A DNA stretch of 35,302 nucleotides from Nitrospinaceae bacterium. GTDB lineage: Bacteria; Nitrospinota; Nitrospinia; Nitrospinales; VA-1. The DNA lies in assembly GCA_029261475.1 (NCBI GenBank), contig JAJDBG010000057.1, forward strand, positions 1-35,302. The letters are read 5' to 3'. Each line of letters starts with the position of its first letter. Positions within the stretch are counted from its first letter, which is position 1. The translations under genes and the position numbers were made by a program. Below are positions 1 through 7,351 of the stretch, in pieces. Under the pieces are notes generated by a model. It saw only the letters and a program-made list of their open reading frames with translations. It did no database searches and was not told where the DNA came from.

Positions 1-1125
1 GGCAGAAGGCCTGTAAGCATCAGTCATTGGATCACGTTGAGGAATCATTTCCCCATGGCGATTCAAAGGACGAAACGACTCGTCACCAACTTCATGATAA
101 AACAGGACGAACTCACGAAAGTCCTTTTTCTCATCATTGGCGATGATCGCTTCCCAACCACTCCACATTGCTTTGCCATCAAAGGGGCTTAGATAAGTAG
201 AACCTGCAGGCTCTACCATGAAAGCACCAATCAAGCCGAGGGAAGAAGGATCTCGACCGGCATGACTCTGAATCATATGAGCACCTTCTTGCTCATCGAT
301 TGGAATGTACCATTCGAATTCCTGAGTACCACCCGCAGGAATGATCGCACCTGGGGTAGCGGCTGTTGCCGGTTGACCCGAGGAGCTGATGATCATTGCT
401 GAACCGTTGACTTGGAATCCAATATCTTCATCCTCAACGTTGTTTGTAATCTTGAATCGAACACAATCGCCTTGGTTACCACGAATGGCCAAAGGTTGAA
501 TTGCATCGCCTTGCAAACCATTGGAAACCGCACCAGGATCCATCTCTGTTGGGTCTTCACGCGCTTTGCGATTGGCTTCTTCTTCTTCGCGAACCTTATC
601 CTCGTTGTTTGCCAAAACAAACATATACCCAGGATAATAGTCTCCCCATTGATTCAATGTGATCTCTACATTGATTGCAGAAATCTCATAGCTTTTTACT
701 GGAGCACCGCTCGGGCAATGTGCACCCTTGTAAACTTTTGCGGAAGCTTCAGAAGGTCCCAACAAAAAGCTTTGGCCCAATTGATGAGCCGCCCAAGAAT
801 CATGAAAACCACCGCCCGATGAAGCTGGATCGGCATGTTCTTTGATCTTGTCCTGGAGTTGGCCCATGAGCTTCATCCAAGTCTTGTTGAGCTGTTCCTG
901 ATTCCCGTCGAGGCCACTCATAACCTCTTCGTAGTCCACCTGATTTTCCAGTTTGTTCAACCATGCCGGTCGCTCCACGCCGTTTTGCTTTTGGTCGCTT
1001 GCATGCGAACCGTGGCCATGATTGGCAACGATACCAGCTAATGCAGGAGCCGAAACAACCAGCAGGAACATCAGAATGACCAGTCCGTACCATAACTTCT
1101 GGCACCTACTGAGACGATCAACCAT
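1..1125 (-). CDS. Large multicopper oxidase, N-terminal part (truncated by window edge)
   Basis: The reading frame is open from an ATG at 1125 to the window edge, giving 375 residues of a longer protein. GGGAGGG lies just upstream of the ATG as a ribosome site. Residues 12-30 are a hydrophobic signal segment ending in APALA, so the protein should be exported. A charged, His-containing linker follows. About 145-305 reads as a cupredoxin domain: an LAIRGNQGDCVRFKITN strand typical of multicopper oxidases, then GAHMIQSHAG (His283, His288) and GLIGAFMVEP. After that comes PLNRHGEMIPQRDP. The long N-terminus and these motifs resemble the large MnxG/MopA-type oxidases, which oxidise Mn(II) or other small substrates; substrate is inferred, not shown. 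The usual HxHG copper motif of domain 1 reads QVNGSAM here, so a complete trinuclear site cannot be confirmed from this part. Family call firm, exact function open. Confidence 0.8.
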   Translation of the reverse strand, partial: MVDRLSRCQKLWYGLVILMFLLVVSAPALAGIVANHGHGSHASDQKQNGVERPAWLNKLENQVDYEEVMSGLDGNQEQLNKTWMKLMGQLQDKIKEHADPASSGGGFHDSWAAHQLGQSFLLGPSEASAKVYKGAHCPSGAPVKSYEISAINVEITLNQWGDYYPGYMFVLANNEDKVREEEEANRKAREDPTEMDPGAVSNGLQGDAIQPLAIRGNQGDCVRFKITNNVEDEDIGFQVNGSAMIISSSGQPATAATPGAIIPAGGTQEFEWYIPIDEQEGAHMIQSHAGRDPSSLGLIGAFMVEPAGSTYLSPFDGKAMWSGWEAIIANDEKKDFREFVLFYHEVGDESFRPLNRHGEMIPQRDPMTDAYRPSA

Positions 1126-1198
1126 GTGTTACCCTCCCTTTTAAGTTCCGCTTTTTCAAACGGATGTTAATAAACTTCTTTTCTTCATGCCTACTAAT

Positions 1199-1221
1199 AA
1201 CCTTCTCTCCCGAAGAAGGTT
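1199..1221. repeat. 8-bp perfect hairpin between htrA-like gene and multicopper oxidase
   Basis: AACCTTCT and AGAAGGTT are exact inverted copies around a 7-base loop. The hairpin lies after the protease stop and 74 bases before the oxidase start. Neither strand has a T-run after it, so it is a weak terminator candidate. A structured leader or an operator of the oxidase gene is equally possible. Confidence 0.35.
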
Positions 1222-1273
1222 TACATCTAAATACTAATACCTAAAATAGTCGGCAACTTTACCACTATTAATT

Positions 1274-2626
1274 TTATCGTACAAGAGTCAAATGGACTTT
1301 TTCCTCATCTCTCTGAAGTAGCAAAAAGACTGGACTGCCCACTGAAATCGCGTTTAATATTTTTTCAAATTCCCATTTGCCAGAAATTTTTTGCCCATTT
1401 AAAGCAGAGATCAAATCGCCTTCTTTCATGCCTTTTTCTGCGGCAATACTTTCGCTCAATAAACGGGTCACGACAACGCCCTTTAAACCTTTGAAATAAT
1501 AGTCTTTTCCTGGAATCCCACCCAAGTCATCCACTTCTATTCCCCAGGATAGCAGAGGGTCCTTTGTCTTTTCTCCAGGCTTTTTCAATTCTCCAAGGGC
1601 AACGGATATGGATTGTTCTTTTCCATCTCTCAGTATGTCTATCCGCACTGTTTGCCCTGGAGTGATGGACCCTATCATTTTTATCATTTTGTTTGGGGAT
1701 TCGACCAATGCACCCCCGATTCTAAAAATAACGTCTCCCACTTTAATTCCAGCTCGGTCTGCAGGCTCTCCTTTATAGACGGTATGCACAAGGATACCTA
1801 CTTGACTTTTAATGCCCAGTCTTTGGGCATCGGCTATTGAAAGGGAATCAATTCCTACTCCAAGCCAACCGCGTTGGACTTCTCCAAAGTCCATCAAATG
1901 TGTAATGACTTTCTGTACAATGTCTGAAGGAATGGCAAATCCAATGCTTTGTGCATAATTGATGATTGCTGAATTGATGCCGATGACGTTTCCATCGAGG
2001 TCGATAAGAGGTCCACCGCTGTTGCCGGGATTGATGGAAGCATCCGTTTGGATGAAATCTTCATAACGCGACAAATTGATGTTTTCTCGATTCAAGCCAC
2101 TCACAATTCCAAAGGTGGTTGTGTCGTTCAATCCGTAGGGGTTACCCACTGCAATTACGAACTGACCAACTTTCAATTTTGAGGAATCTCCAAACGTTAG
2201 TGACGGGAGGGGCCTGTTTACGGGAATCTTCACAATGGCCAAATCTGTGTCTTCATCAGCCCCCAGTACTTCCCCGACTACTTCTTCACCGCCAAATAGG
2301 GTGACTTGAATTTTCTGTGAACTTCTAACGACGTGACTGTTGGTGACAATCAGTCCTTTTTTGCCGTCAAGAATAACGCCAGACCCCGCATTGGCCGCCC
2401 TTCCCCCTTCTTGCTCCTGCAAGCGAACAGATGGGGATGGTGGCACGTAGGGAGATAAGCTAACAACAAGTGGACGGGCCTTATCTGTCAATGCGATCAA
2501 TTCTTTTTCTGCTGTTTTTAAAATACTCAATCCGCTGGCATAGGATAAAATAGGAAACAGGGCCAGAACTATCAATGCTACTGAAATTTGAAGAGAACTC
2601 TTCACATTTTTTAAAAGTCTAGGCAT
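1274..2626 (-). CDS. HtrA/Deg family periplasmic serine protease with two PDZ domains
   Basis: This is a 450-residue protein, close to the length of E. coli DegP/DegQ. Such enzymes degrade or refold misfolded envelope proteins. Residues 10-31 form a signal segment ending SYA-SG. The trypsin-like domain carries the full catalytic triad: His98 (TNSHVV), Asp128 (DTDLAIV) and Ser203 (GNSGGPL). PDZ1 covers about 255-345 (RGWLGVGIDSL, GEPADRAGIKVGDVI) and PDZ2 about 365-450 (EKGMKEGDLISALNG). The frame stays open to 2836, but I chose the ATG at 2626 because the signal peptide starts there and a strong promoter at 2783-2811 would start transcription inside the longer reading. No clear ribosome site precedes 2626. 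The gene lies upstream of the secreted multicopper oxidase on the same strand, separated by about 150 bases and a hairpin, so co-transcription is uncertain. Confidence 0.9.
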   Translation of the reverse strand: MPRLLKNVKSSLQISVALIVLALFPILSYASGLSILKTAEKELIALTDKARPLVVSLSPYVPPSPSVRLQEQEGGRAANAGSGVILDGKKGLIVTNSHVVRSSQKIQVTLFGGEEVVGEVLGADEDTDLAIVKIPVNRPLPSLTFGDSSKLKVGQFVIAVGNPYGLNDTTTFGIVSGLNRENINLSRYEDFIQTDASINPGNSGGPLIDLDGNVIGINSAIINYAQSIGFAIPSDIVQKVITHLMDFGEVQRGWLGVGIDSLSIADAQRLGIKSQVGILVHTVYKGEPADRAGIKVGDVIFRIGGALVESPNKMIKMIGSITPGQTVRIDILRDGKEQSISVALGELKKPGEKTKDPLLSWGIEVDDLGGIPGKDYYFKGLKGVVVTRLLSESIAAEKGMKEGDLISALNGQKISGKWEFEKILNAISVGSPVFLLLQRDEEKVHLTLVR

Positions 2627-2782
2627 TGTGTTCAATTTACAAAGTGAGGAAGTCGCCGTATGATGTAATATAGGACGTTTATTTGAAGAGGATTTCGCAT
2701 ATTCTATAGACGAAAGTACCAACTTCCCTTGTAAAAACCCTTTTACTCGCGCCTTTGGCAAGTTTTGCAGGCTAGATGGCGA

Positions 2783-2811
2783 ATTATTGATTTCCCTTTG
2801 TTTAATGTCAA
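2783..2811 (-). promoter_or_regulatory. Sigma-70-like promoter of the htrA-like gene
   Basis: On the minus strand TTGACA (2806-2811) is followed after exactly 17 bases by AATAAT (2783-2788), five of six matches to TATAAT. Predicted transcription would begin near 2776, leaving a leader of about 150 bases before the ATG at 2626. It lies upstream of the divergent APS reductase gene. Confidence 0.55.
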
Positions 2812-2867
2812 GAGAAAACCTTTTCGGCATTTCCACAAGGATTGTTAAGTTATCAGGAGAGATTTTT

Positions 2868-3569
2868 ATGTCTTTGGATTCAGATAGTTATGAGGGTAAA
2901 TCAGCTCAGGAGGTTTTGCAGTGGGCTATCAACACCTATGGGAAAAAAGCAGGCCTGGCTTCCAGTTTTGGCATGGAGGACATGGTTTTGATAGATATGA
3001 TTAGCCGTCTCGACGGCGAACTCACCATATTCACCCTGGATACGGGCAGACTGCATGAGGAAACTTATGAGATCATGGAGCGAGCCAGGAACAAATATGG
3101 CATTCAGCTCAAAATCTACTTTCCTGAGCAAGCGGAAACGGAATCGCTGGTCCGGGAAAAAGGTCTCTTCTCTTTCCGTGACAGCATCGATAATCGTAAG
3201 GAATGTTGCTTTGTTCGCAAAGTCAAACCTTTGAACCGTGCCTTGGGCGAGCTATCCGCATGGATCACGGGTCTCAGGCGCGATCAAAATGTAACGCGTA
3301 CTGACGTTCCCAAAGTAGCTGAAGATCGAGATCGTCCACAGATGCTCAAGATCAATCCACTCGCAGACTGGAGCTTTGAACAGGTAACAGACTACATCAA
3401 AGCCAATAAGGTCCCCGTCAACGCTCTGCATTCACAAAATTTTCCAAGCATTGGATGTTCTCCTTGCACACGTTCTGTAGCGGAAGGTGAGGATATTCGG
3501 GCCGGAAGATGGTGGTGGGAAAATCCTGAGCATAAAGAATGTGGGCTTCACTCGGCAAATCGTCGGTAG
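2868..3569 (+). CDS. cysH: Adenylylsulfate (APS) reductase, 4Fe-4S type
   Basis: A 233-residue member of the PAPS/APS reductase family, which reduces activated sulfate to sulfite with thioredoxin or glutathione in assimilatory sulfate reduction. The start at 2868 follows a clear AGGAGA site; the open frame extends to 2787 without support. Features seen: an N-terminal nucleotide-binding stretch (SSFGMEDMVL, 32-41), TLDTGRLHEET (56-66), and the cysteine pattern of the iron-sulfur subgroup, Cys113-Cys114 and Cys197-x2-Cys200 (GCSPC). The catalytic Cys225 lies in ECGLH near the C-terminus. The CC/CxxC pairs are known to ligate a 4Fe-4S cluster and mark APS rather than PAPS preference. It is divergent from the protease and convergent with the next gene. 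No other sulfate assimilation gene is in the window. Confidence 0.93.
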   Translation: MSLDSDSYEGKSAQEVLQWAINTYGKKAGLASSFGMEDMVLIDMISRLDGELTIFTLDTGRLHEETYEIMERARNKYGIQLKIYFPEQAETESLVREKGLFSFRDSIDNRKECCFVRKVKPLNRALGELSAWITGLRRDQNVTRTDVPKVAEDRDRPQMLKINPLADWSFEQVTDYIKANKVPVNALHSQNFPSIGCSPCTRSVAEGEDIRAGRWWWENPEHKECGLHSANRR

Positions 3570-3600
3570 TTCAGCCAACAAATCGACGGTATCTCAATTT

Positions 3601-3624
3601 GGGGCGAATCCAAGTATTCGCCCC
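3601..3624. terminator. Strong GC-rich hairpin between convergent genes
   Basis: GGGGCGAAT and ATTCGCCCC form a perfect 9-bp stem with a 6-base loop (3610-3615). It lies between the APS reductase stop and the stop of the convergent EcfT-like gene. It would serve either direction, but there is no clear T-tract, so it may stop transcription factor-dependently or protect 3' ends. Confidence 0.45.
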
Positions 3625-3644
3625 TGAAAATCTCAGATTTGGTG

Positions 3645-4286
3645 TTAAATGTTATCTCTTTTCTTGGGCGCAAGGGGAGGATTTTTCAAAATATGAACAA
3701 GCACTGGAATGATCTGAAATCCTATATTGATAGCTCTCTTGAATGGATTTTGAAGGGAATTGTTGATTACGTCTTTTCGCTCGTTAAATTCTCTTTGCAA
3801 CTCGGTTAAAAGTTGCGGGAATATTTCCCAGGCGAGAATAAAAACCTTCGTCCCCTCCTCCAAAATACTTCCCTTAAGTTTGAAAGCAACAATCCAGTGC
3901 CCCAAAGTCGCGTGGATTTCTTCTGCAGGGGTCGTTTTCATAAAGGAAAGTGAGATCAAAAACATTGTAGCCAGCTTCGTCCCTGCCAATAAGGACGCAT
4001 TCACCCCCTCGTAGCTGATAGGCAATACAGCATTCTCAAAAATTACGATAGGTACACCTGGGTAAAAAATCAGAGGAACCACCATCATCACGAAAAAGAA
4101 CCATGTAAAACGCCGCAATTGACGTCCCGCTTCACCAAGCGATTCCCCTGTCAAAAGCCAGATGGAAAGCCCTATAGGAGCCAGTAGTAGCATCCCCTCC
4201 CCTTTTGCCACTCCCGTGCAAATTAAAAGAAGAAAACAAGAGACCAATTTAATCTCCAGTAAAATTTTTAAGAATTGTTCTTTCAC
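3645..4286 (-). CDS. EcfT/CbiQ-like integral membrane protein
   Basis: 213 residues with hydrophobic segments at about 13-27, 31-46, 60-85 and 98-117, followed by a long amphipathic charged region (140-213). The order of membrane helices, then a helix starting TTPAEEIHATLG, then a charged coupling region with REFNERKD resembles the transmembrane (T) subunit of energy-coupling factor vitamin/metal transporters. The match is by general pattern only. The expected partners, an S-component and A-type ATPases, are not adjacent. The frame begins with GTG at 4286 and no good ribosome site is visible, so the start is uncertain. The gene is convergent with cysH and divergent from fbp. Confidence 0.5.
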   Translation of the reverse strand: MKEQFLKILLEIKLVSCFLLLICTGVAKGEGMLLLAPIGLSIWLLTGESLGEAGRQLRRFTWFFFVMMVVPLIFYPGVPIVIFENAVLPISYEGVNASLLAGTKLATMFLISLSFMKTTPAEEIHATLGHWIVAFKLKGSILEEGTKVFILAWEIFPQLLTELQREFNERKDVINNSLQNPFKRAINIGFQIIPVLVHILKNPPLAPKKRDNI

Positions 4287-4430
4287 AGATTTTTAATAAA
4301 TAATATTCAGGGAAAAGGTTAAATATTGCTTTGACTATACAGTCTGTCTAATTTTTCCACATTGAAAACTAGCATTCCATTTTATAAATAACAGAACTAG
4401 AAAAGTTTATACTTTTGATCCAATGGAAAG

Positions 4431-4454
4431 CCAATTCATTTGCCCCTGAATTGG
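4431..4454. promoter_or_regulatory. 8-bp dyad overlapping the fbp -35 element, candidate operator
   Basis: CCAATTCA and TGAATTGG are exact inverted copies separated by 8 bases. The -35 hexamer TTGCCC at 4440-4445 lies inside the spacer, a typical geometry for a repressor site. The binding protein is unknown. Confidence 0.35.
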
Positions 4455-4468
4455 AAATAGGTTAGAAT
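4440..4468 (+). promoter_or_regulatory. Candidate sigma-70 promoter of the fbp-hisS-fur operon
   Basis: TTGCCC (4440-4445) and TAGAAT (4463-4468) are separated by 17 bases, with four and five matches to consensus. The predicted start, near 4475, is about 143 bases before the fbp ATG. Confidence 0.4.
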
Positions 4469-4475
4469 CGGCCTG

Positions 4476-4498
4476 ATTTTGAAAACTCTTTTCAAAAT
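4476..4498. repeat. 10-bp perfect hairpin at the presumed 5' end of the fbp transcript
   Basis: ATTTTGAAAA and TTTTCAAAAT pair perfectly around the loop CTC. It begins within a base or two of the start predicted from the promoter at 4440-4468, so it would sit at the mRNA tip. It could act as an operator or as an mRNA-stabilising stem. Confidence 0.4.
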
Positions 4499-4617
4499 TT
4501 CCCAAAATTGATAGTTCAATGATCACATATCTTTTTTAAGATGGTGATTTTTATTTAATTACAAAACAAATCGCCTGCAGGCTCATTGTATTAACCCATT
4601 AGGCAAAAAGATAATCC

Positions 4618-5613
4618 ATGGAAAAAACCACTCTCGTACAACATATCCGTAAGCAGGAACGCAAAACCCCTTTGGCTACGGGTGAATTCACTGAATTGAT
4701 GACTGAAATCATGGTCGCCTCAAAAATCATTTCCAATGAGGTCAACCGAGCGGGAATTGGTGAAGATATTTTTGGCATCACCGGCGAAACCAATGTCCAT
4801 GGCGAAACGGTTCAAAAGCTGGATGATTTTGCCAATCGAACTTTCGTTAATATTCTGGGCCAGTCGGGAACAGTTTGTGCTATTGCATCTGAAGAGTTGG
4901 AAGATCCTATGATTATTCCCCCGTCAGAAGGCTCGGGAAAATACATTTTCATGATGGACCCTTTGGATGGCTCCTCCAATATTGATGTGAATGTTAGCAT
5001 CGGAACCATTTTTTCAATTTACCGCAAAGTCAGTAAAGGCTCGGAAGTCACCCACGAAGATCTACACCAACCTGCCAATCAACAGGTTGCGGCAGGATAT
5101 GTGATTTATGGACCCAGTACGCTTTTTCTATACACCTCAGGGGAAGGCGTTCATGGTTTCACTCTCGATCCTTCCCTGGGAGAGTTTTTTCTATCTCACC
5201 CAGACATAAGAATTCCCGAACAGGGAGCGATTTACAGTATCAATGAAGGCAATACTTCGATCTGGAGCGACAAACAAAAACGTCTCGTTTCCTGGTTGAA
5301 GGGTGTGGAGCCCGATTCCCCACAGAACTATAGACTACGTTATGTCGGCACCCTTGTTTCTGATTTCCACAGGACTCTTTTGAAGGGTGGAATCTTTATG
5401 TACCCTGCTGACGATAAAAGTCCACAAGGTAAGCTTCGTTTCTCTTACGAAGCGGCTCCAATGGCTTTTATAATCGATCAAGCTGGGGGAGACGCAACCG
5501 ATGGGCAAAAACGTATCCTGGACTCTCAGCCCAAAGATATTCACGAATGCACCCCTCTTTTTATTGGTAGCAAGAAGGATATTGAGATTTCCAACAAATT
5601 TCTTTCCGAATAA
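4618..5613 (+). CDS. fbp: Fructose-1,6-bisphosphatase, class I
   Basis: 331 residues, the usual length of class I FBPase, which hydrolyses fructose 1,6-bisphosphate to fructose 6-phosphate in the cytosol for gluconeogenesis or CO2-fixation cycles. Metal-binding and catalytic motifs are intact: SEELED (91-96) and DPLDGSSN (114-121). The sugar-phosphate side is seen in the YSINEGN and later RLRYVGTLVSDFHRTL stretches, and the C-terminal YEAAPMAFIIDQAGG is typical. It is the first gene of fbp-hisS-fur, 15 bases before hisS. The ribosome site is weak (the bases upstream read aggcaaaaagataatcc). The leader holds two dyads, which suggests regulated expression. Confidence 0.96.
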   Translation: MEKTTLVQHIRKQERKTPLATGEFTELMTEIMVASKIISNEVNRAGIGEDIFGITGETNVHGETVQKLDDFANRTFVNILGQSGTVCAIASEELEDPMIIPPSEGSGKYIFMMDPLDGSSNIDVNVSIGTIFSIYRKVSKGSEVTHEDLHQPANQQVAAGYVIYGPSTLFLYTSGEGVHGFTLDPSLGEFFLSHPDIRIPEQGAIYSINEGNTSIWSDKQKRLVSWLKGVEPDSPQNYRLRYVGTLVSDFHRTLLKGGIFMYPADDKSPQGKLRFSYEAAPMAFIIDQAGGDATDGQKRILDSQPKDIHECTPLFIGSKKDIEISNKFLSE

Positions 5614-5628
5614 CAGGTCTCTATTCCG

Positions 5629-6921
5629 ATGAAAATAAAAAGCAGTCGTGGCGTTAAAGACATCTTGCCTCAGGAAATTGATAAATGGCATTGGGTCGAA
5701 AATAAAGCGCATAAAATTTTCTCTCTCTATGGATTTAAAGAGATAAGAATTCCAATTTTCGAGAGCACCAATCTATTCCAAAGGGGAATTGGGGATACAA
5801 CAGACATTGTCCAAAAGGAAATGTATACCTTTGAAGACAAGAGTGGTGAACAGATCACCTTACGTCCAGAGGGAACCGCTGGTGTTGTTCGCAGTTATGT
5901 CGAGCACAAGTTATACAATCCCCCTTCCTTGGTAAAAGTTTTTTATATCGGCCCCATGTTTCGTTATGAAAGGCCACAGGCCGGACGATTTCGGCAGTTT
6001 TATCAAATCGGTGTGGAAGCTATGGGATCGCCCAGCCCTTCGGTCGATGCGGAAGTCATGATCATGCTGATGGATTTCTTCTCAGCTTTGGGATTGAAAG
6101 ACCATTGTCTTGAGATCAACAGCCTCGGTTGCCCTGAATGCCGTCCTCAGCACAGAGAAATTCTAAAAACTGCTATCAAAGGCCAGCTCGAAAATCTATG
6201 TGAAAATTGCAATAACCGCTACGAGCGCAATCCTCTTCGGGTACTGGACTGCAAAAATAAAACTTGTTCGGAAATTGCTAAAGATTTGCCGAAAACAGCG
6301 GAACATTTATGTGATGTCTGCTCTGATAATTTCAAGCAAGTTCAAAGTCTGCTGACAGACGTTCAAGTCCCCTGGAAATTAAATCCTATACTGGTTCGTG
6401 GCTTGGATTATTATGGGCGTACTGCATTTGAAGTGAAGTCTGGCTCTCTCGGTGCACAAGATGCAATTTGTGGTGGCGGACGCTATGATTATCTTGTAGA
6501 AAAATTTGAAGGACCTGCAACTCCTTGCTTTGGGTTTGCTTTGGGTTTGGAACGCTTGATTTCACTGGTTCCTTTTGATCAAATGGAATCAATCGCGCAA
6601 CATCCCGACTTATACTTGGTATGTTTGGGAGAAGCAGCTCAGACACTAGGTTTTAAATTGGCTAACGAACTGCGCCGTAAAGGGATTTTTGTCGAGCGTG
6701 ATTCTGAAGGCGCAAGTATGAAAAGCCAAATGCGTAAAGCTGACAAGTCAAAGGCACGCTTTGCTCTTATTTTGGGTGATAATGAAATAAGGGATGAGAA
6801 GTACGTTCTTAAATTAATGGAAGATGGCAGTCAGGAAGAGATCGATACTTCAAAAGAATATCTGGGAATTTTGGTGCAGCGCTTAAATCCACAAACCGTT
6901 TCCGAGACGACTCATGGATAG
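5629..6921 (+). CDS. hisS: Histidyl-tRNA synthetase
   Basis: 430 residues, a class IIa synthetase charging tRNA-His. Motif 1 region begins GVKDILPQEI (8-17). Motif 2 is FRYERPQAGR (111-120), followed by FRQFYQIGVE. The histidine-specific signatures RGLDYY (257-262) and GGGRYD (282-287) are present, and the anticodon-binding domain occupies about 325-425. The insertion region holds regularly spaced cysteines (168/171, 191/194, 208/213, 228/231), suggesting a zinc-bound or formerly zinc-bound module. It lies 15 bases after fbp, and its last 8 bases overlap the start of fur, so the three genes are probably one transcript. Confidence 0.97.
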   Translation: MKIKSSRGVKDILPQEIDKWHWVENKAHKIFSLYGFKEIRIPIFESTNLFQRGIGDTTDIVQKEMYTFEDKSGEQITLRPEGTAGVVRSYVEHKLYNPPSLVKVFYIGPMFRYERPQAGRFRQFYQIGVEAMGSPSPSVDAEVMIMLMDFFSALGLKDHCLEINSLGCPECRPQHREILKTAIKGQLENLCENCNNRYERNPLRVLDCKNKTCSEIAKDLPKTAEHLCDVCSDNFKQVQSLLTDVQVPWKLNPILVRGLDYYGRTAFEVKSGSLGAQDAICGGGRYDYLVEKFEGPATPCFGFALGLERLISLVPFDQMESIAQHPDLYLVCLGEAAQTLGFKLANELRRKGIFVERDSEGASMKSQMRKADKSKARFALILGDNEIRDEKYVLKLMEDGSQEEIDTSKEYLGILVQRLNPQTVSETTHG

Positions 6922-7342
6922 TAAAGAAATGGAAGTTTTGCAGGACTATATCACGCAAAACAATTTGAAAATCACCAAGCAAAGACGAGCGGTACTGAAT
7001 GTTTTTCTCGAGTGCGAAAATCATGTCAGTGCCGAGGAACTGTACAAGCTGGTATCGGAGAAGGAACCCAAAATTGGATTAGCGACAGTTTACAGAACTC
7101 TGGCATTGTTCACTCAAAGTCAACTGGCACATGAGCTGGATTTTGGTGACGGCCAAAAGCGCTACGAACATCAATTCATGCACAGCCATCATGACCATAT
7201 GATCTGCACTGAATGCGGTAAAATCCTGGAATTCACCCATCCTCTTATTGAGAAGTTTCAGGAAGAAGTCGCCGCACGCAACGGCTTCACCATCACATCC
7301 CACAAACTGCATCTTTTTGGTATCTGCTCAGACTGCCGATAA
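6914..7342 (+). CDS. fur: Fur-family transcriptional regulator
   Basis: 142 residues, the normal Fur length. A winged-helix DNA-binding domain spans about 1-85, with the recognition helix GLATVYRTL (55-63). The metal-sensing dimerisation domain follows, with HSHHDH (90-95) and two CxxC zinc pairs, Cys98/Cys101 and Cys138/Cys141. Fur proteins repress iron uptake genes with Fe(II); paralogues Zur and PerR have the same fold and cannot be excluded by sequence alone. The ATG overlaps the hisS end by 8 bases, so translation is probably coupled. The gene ends 9 bases from the end of the convergent polysaccharide export gene, with no terminator between. Confidence 0.9.
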   Translation: MDSKEMEVLQDYITQNNLKITKQRRAVLNVFLECENHVSAEELYKLVSEKEPKIGLATVYRTLALFTQSQLAHELDFGDGQKRYEHQFMHSHHDHMICTECGKILEFTHPLIEKFQEEVAARNGFTITSHKLHLFGICSDCR

Positions 7343-7351
7343 GAAAACCAA

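Larger units (their letters stand above)
4287..4617. other. Intergenic region without a gene, carrying the fbp control elements
   Basis: 331 AT-rich bases between the divergent EcfT-like gene and fbp. I see no coding region or RNA gene. It holds a candidate promoter, two perfect dyads (listed separately) and a 10-base palindrome GCCTGCAGGC at 4573-4582 in the presumed fbp leader. No convincing promoter was found for the minus-strand gene. Confidence 0.6.

Noticed and set aside
393-1105. Several open frames on both strands inside the multicopper oxidase region (for example 412-822 plus, 800-1105 minus)
   Set aside because: They are out of frame with the clear oxidase reading that has a signal peptide, ribosome site and cupredoxin motifs; none shows a recognisable domain.
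2627-2836. The extra 70 codons at the front of the HtrA-like frame
   Set aside because: They lack protease sequence, precede the signal peptide and cover a strong promoter; the ATG at 2626 fits better.
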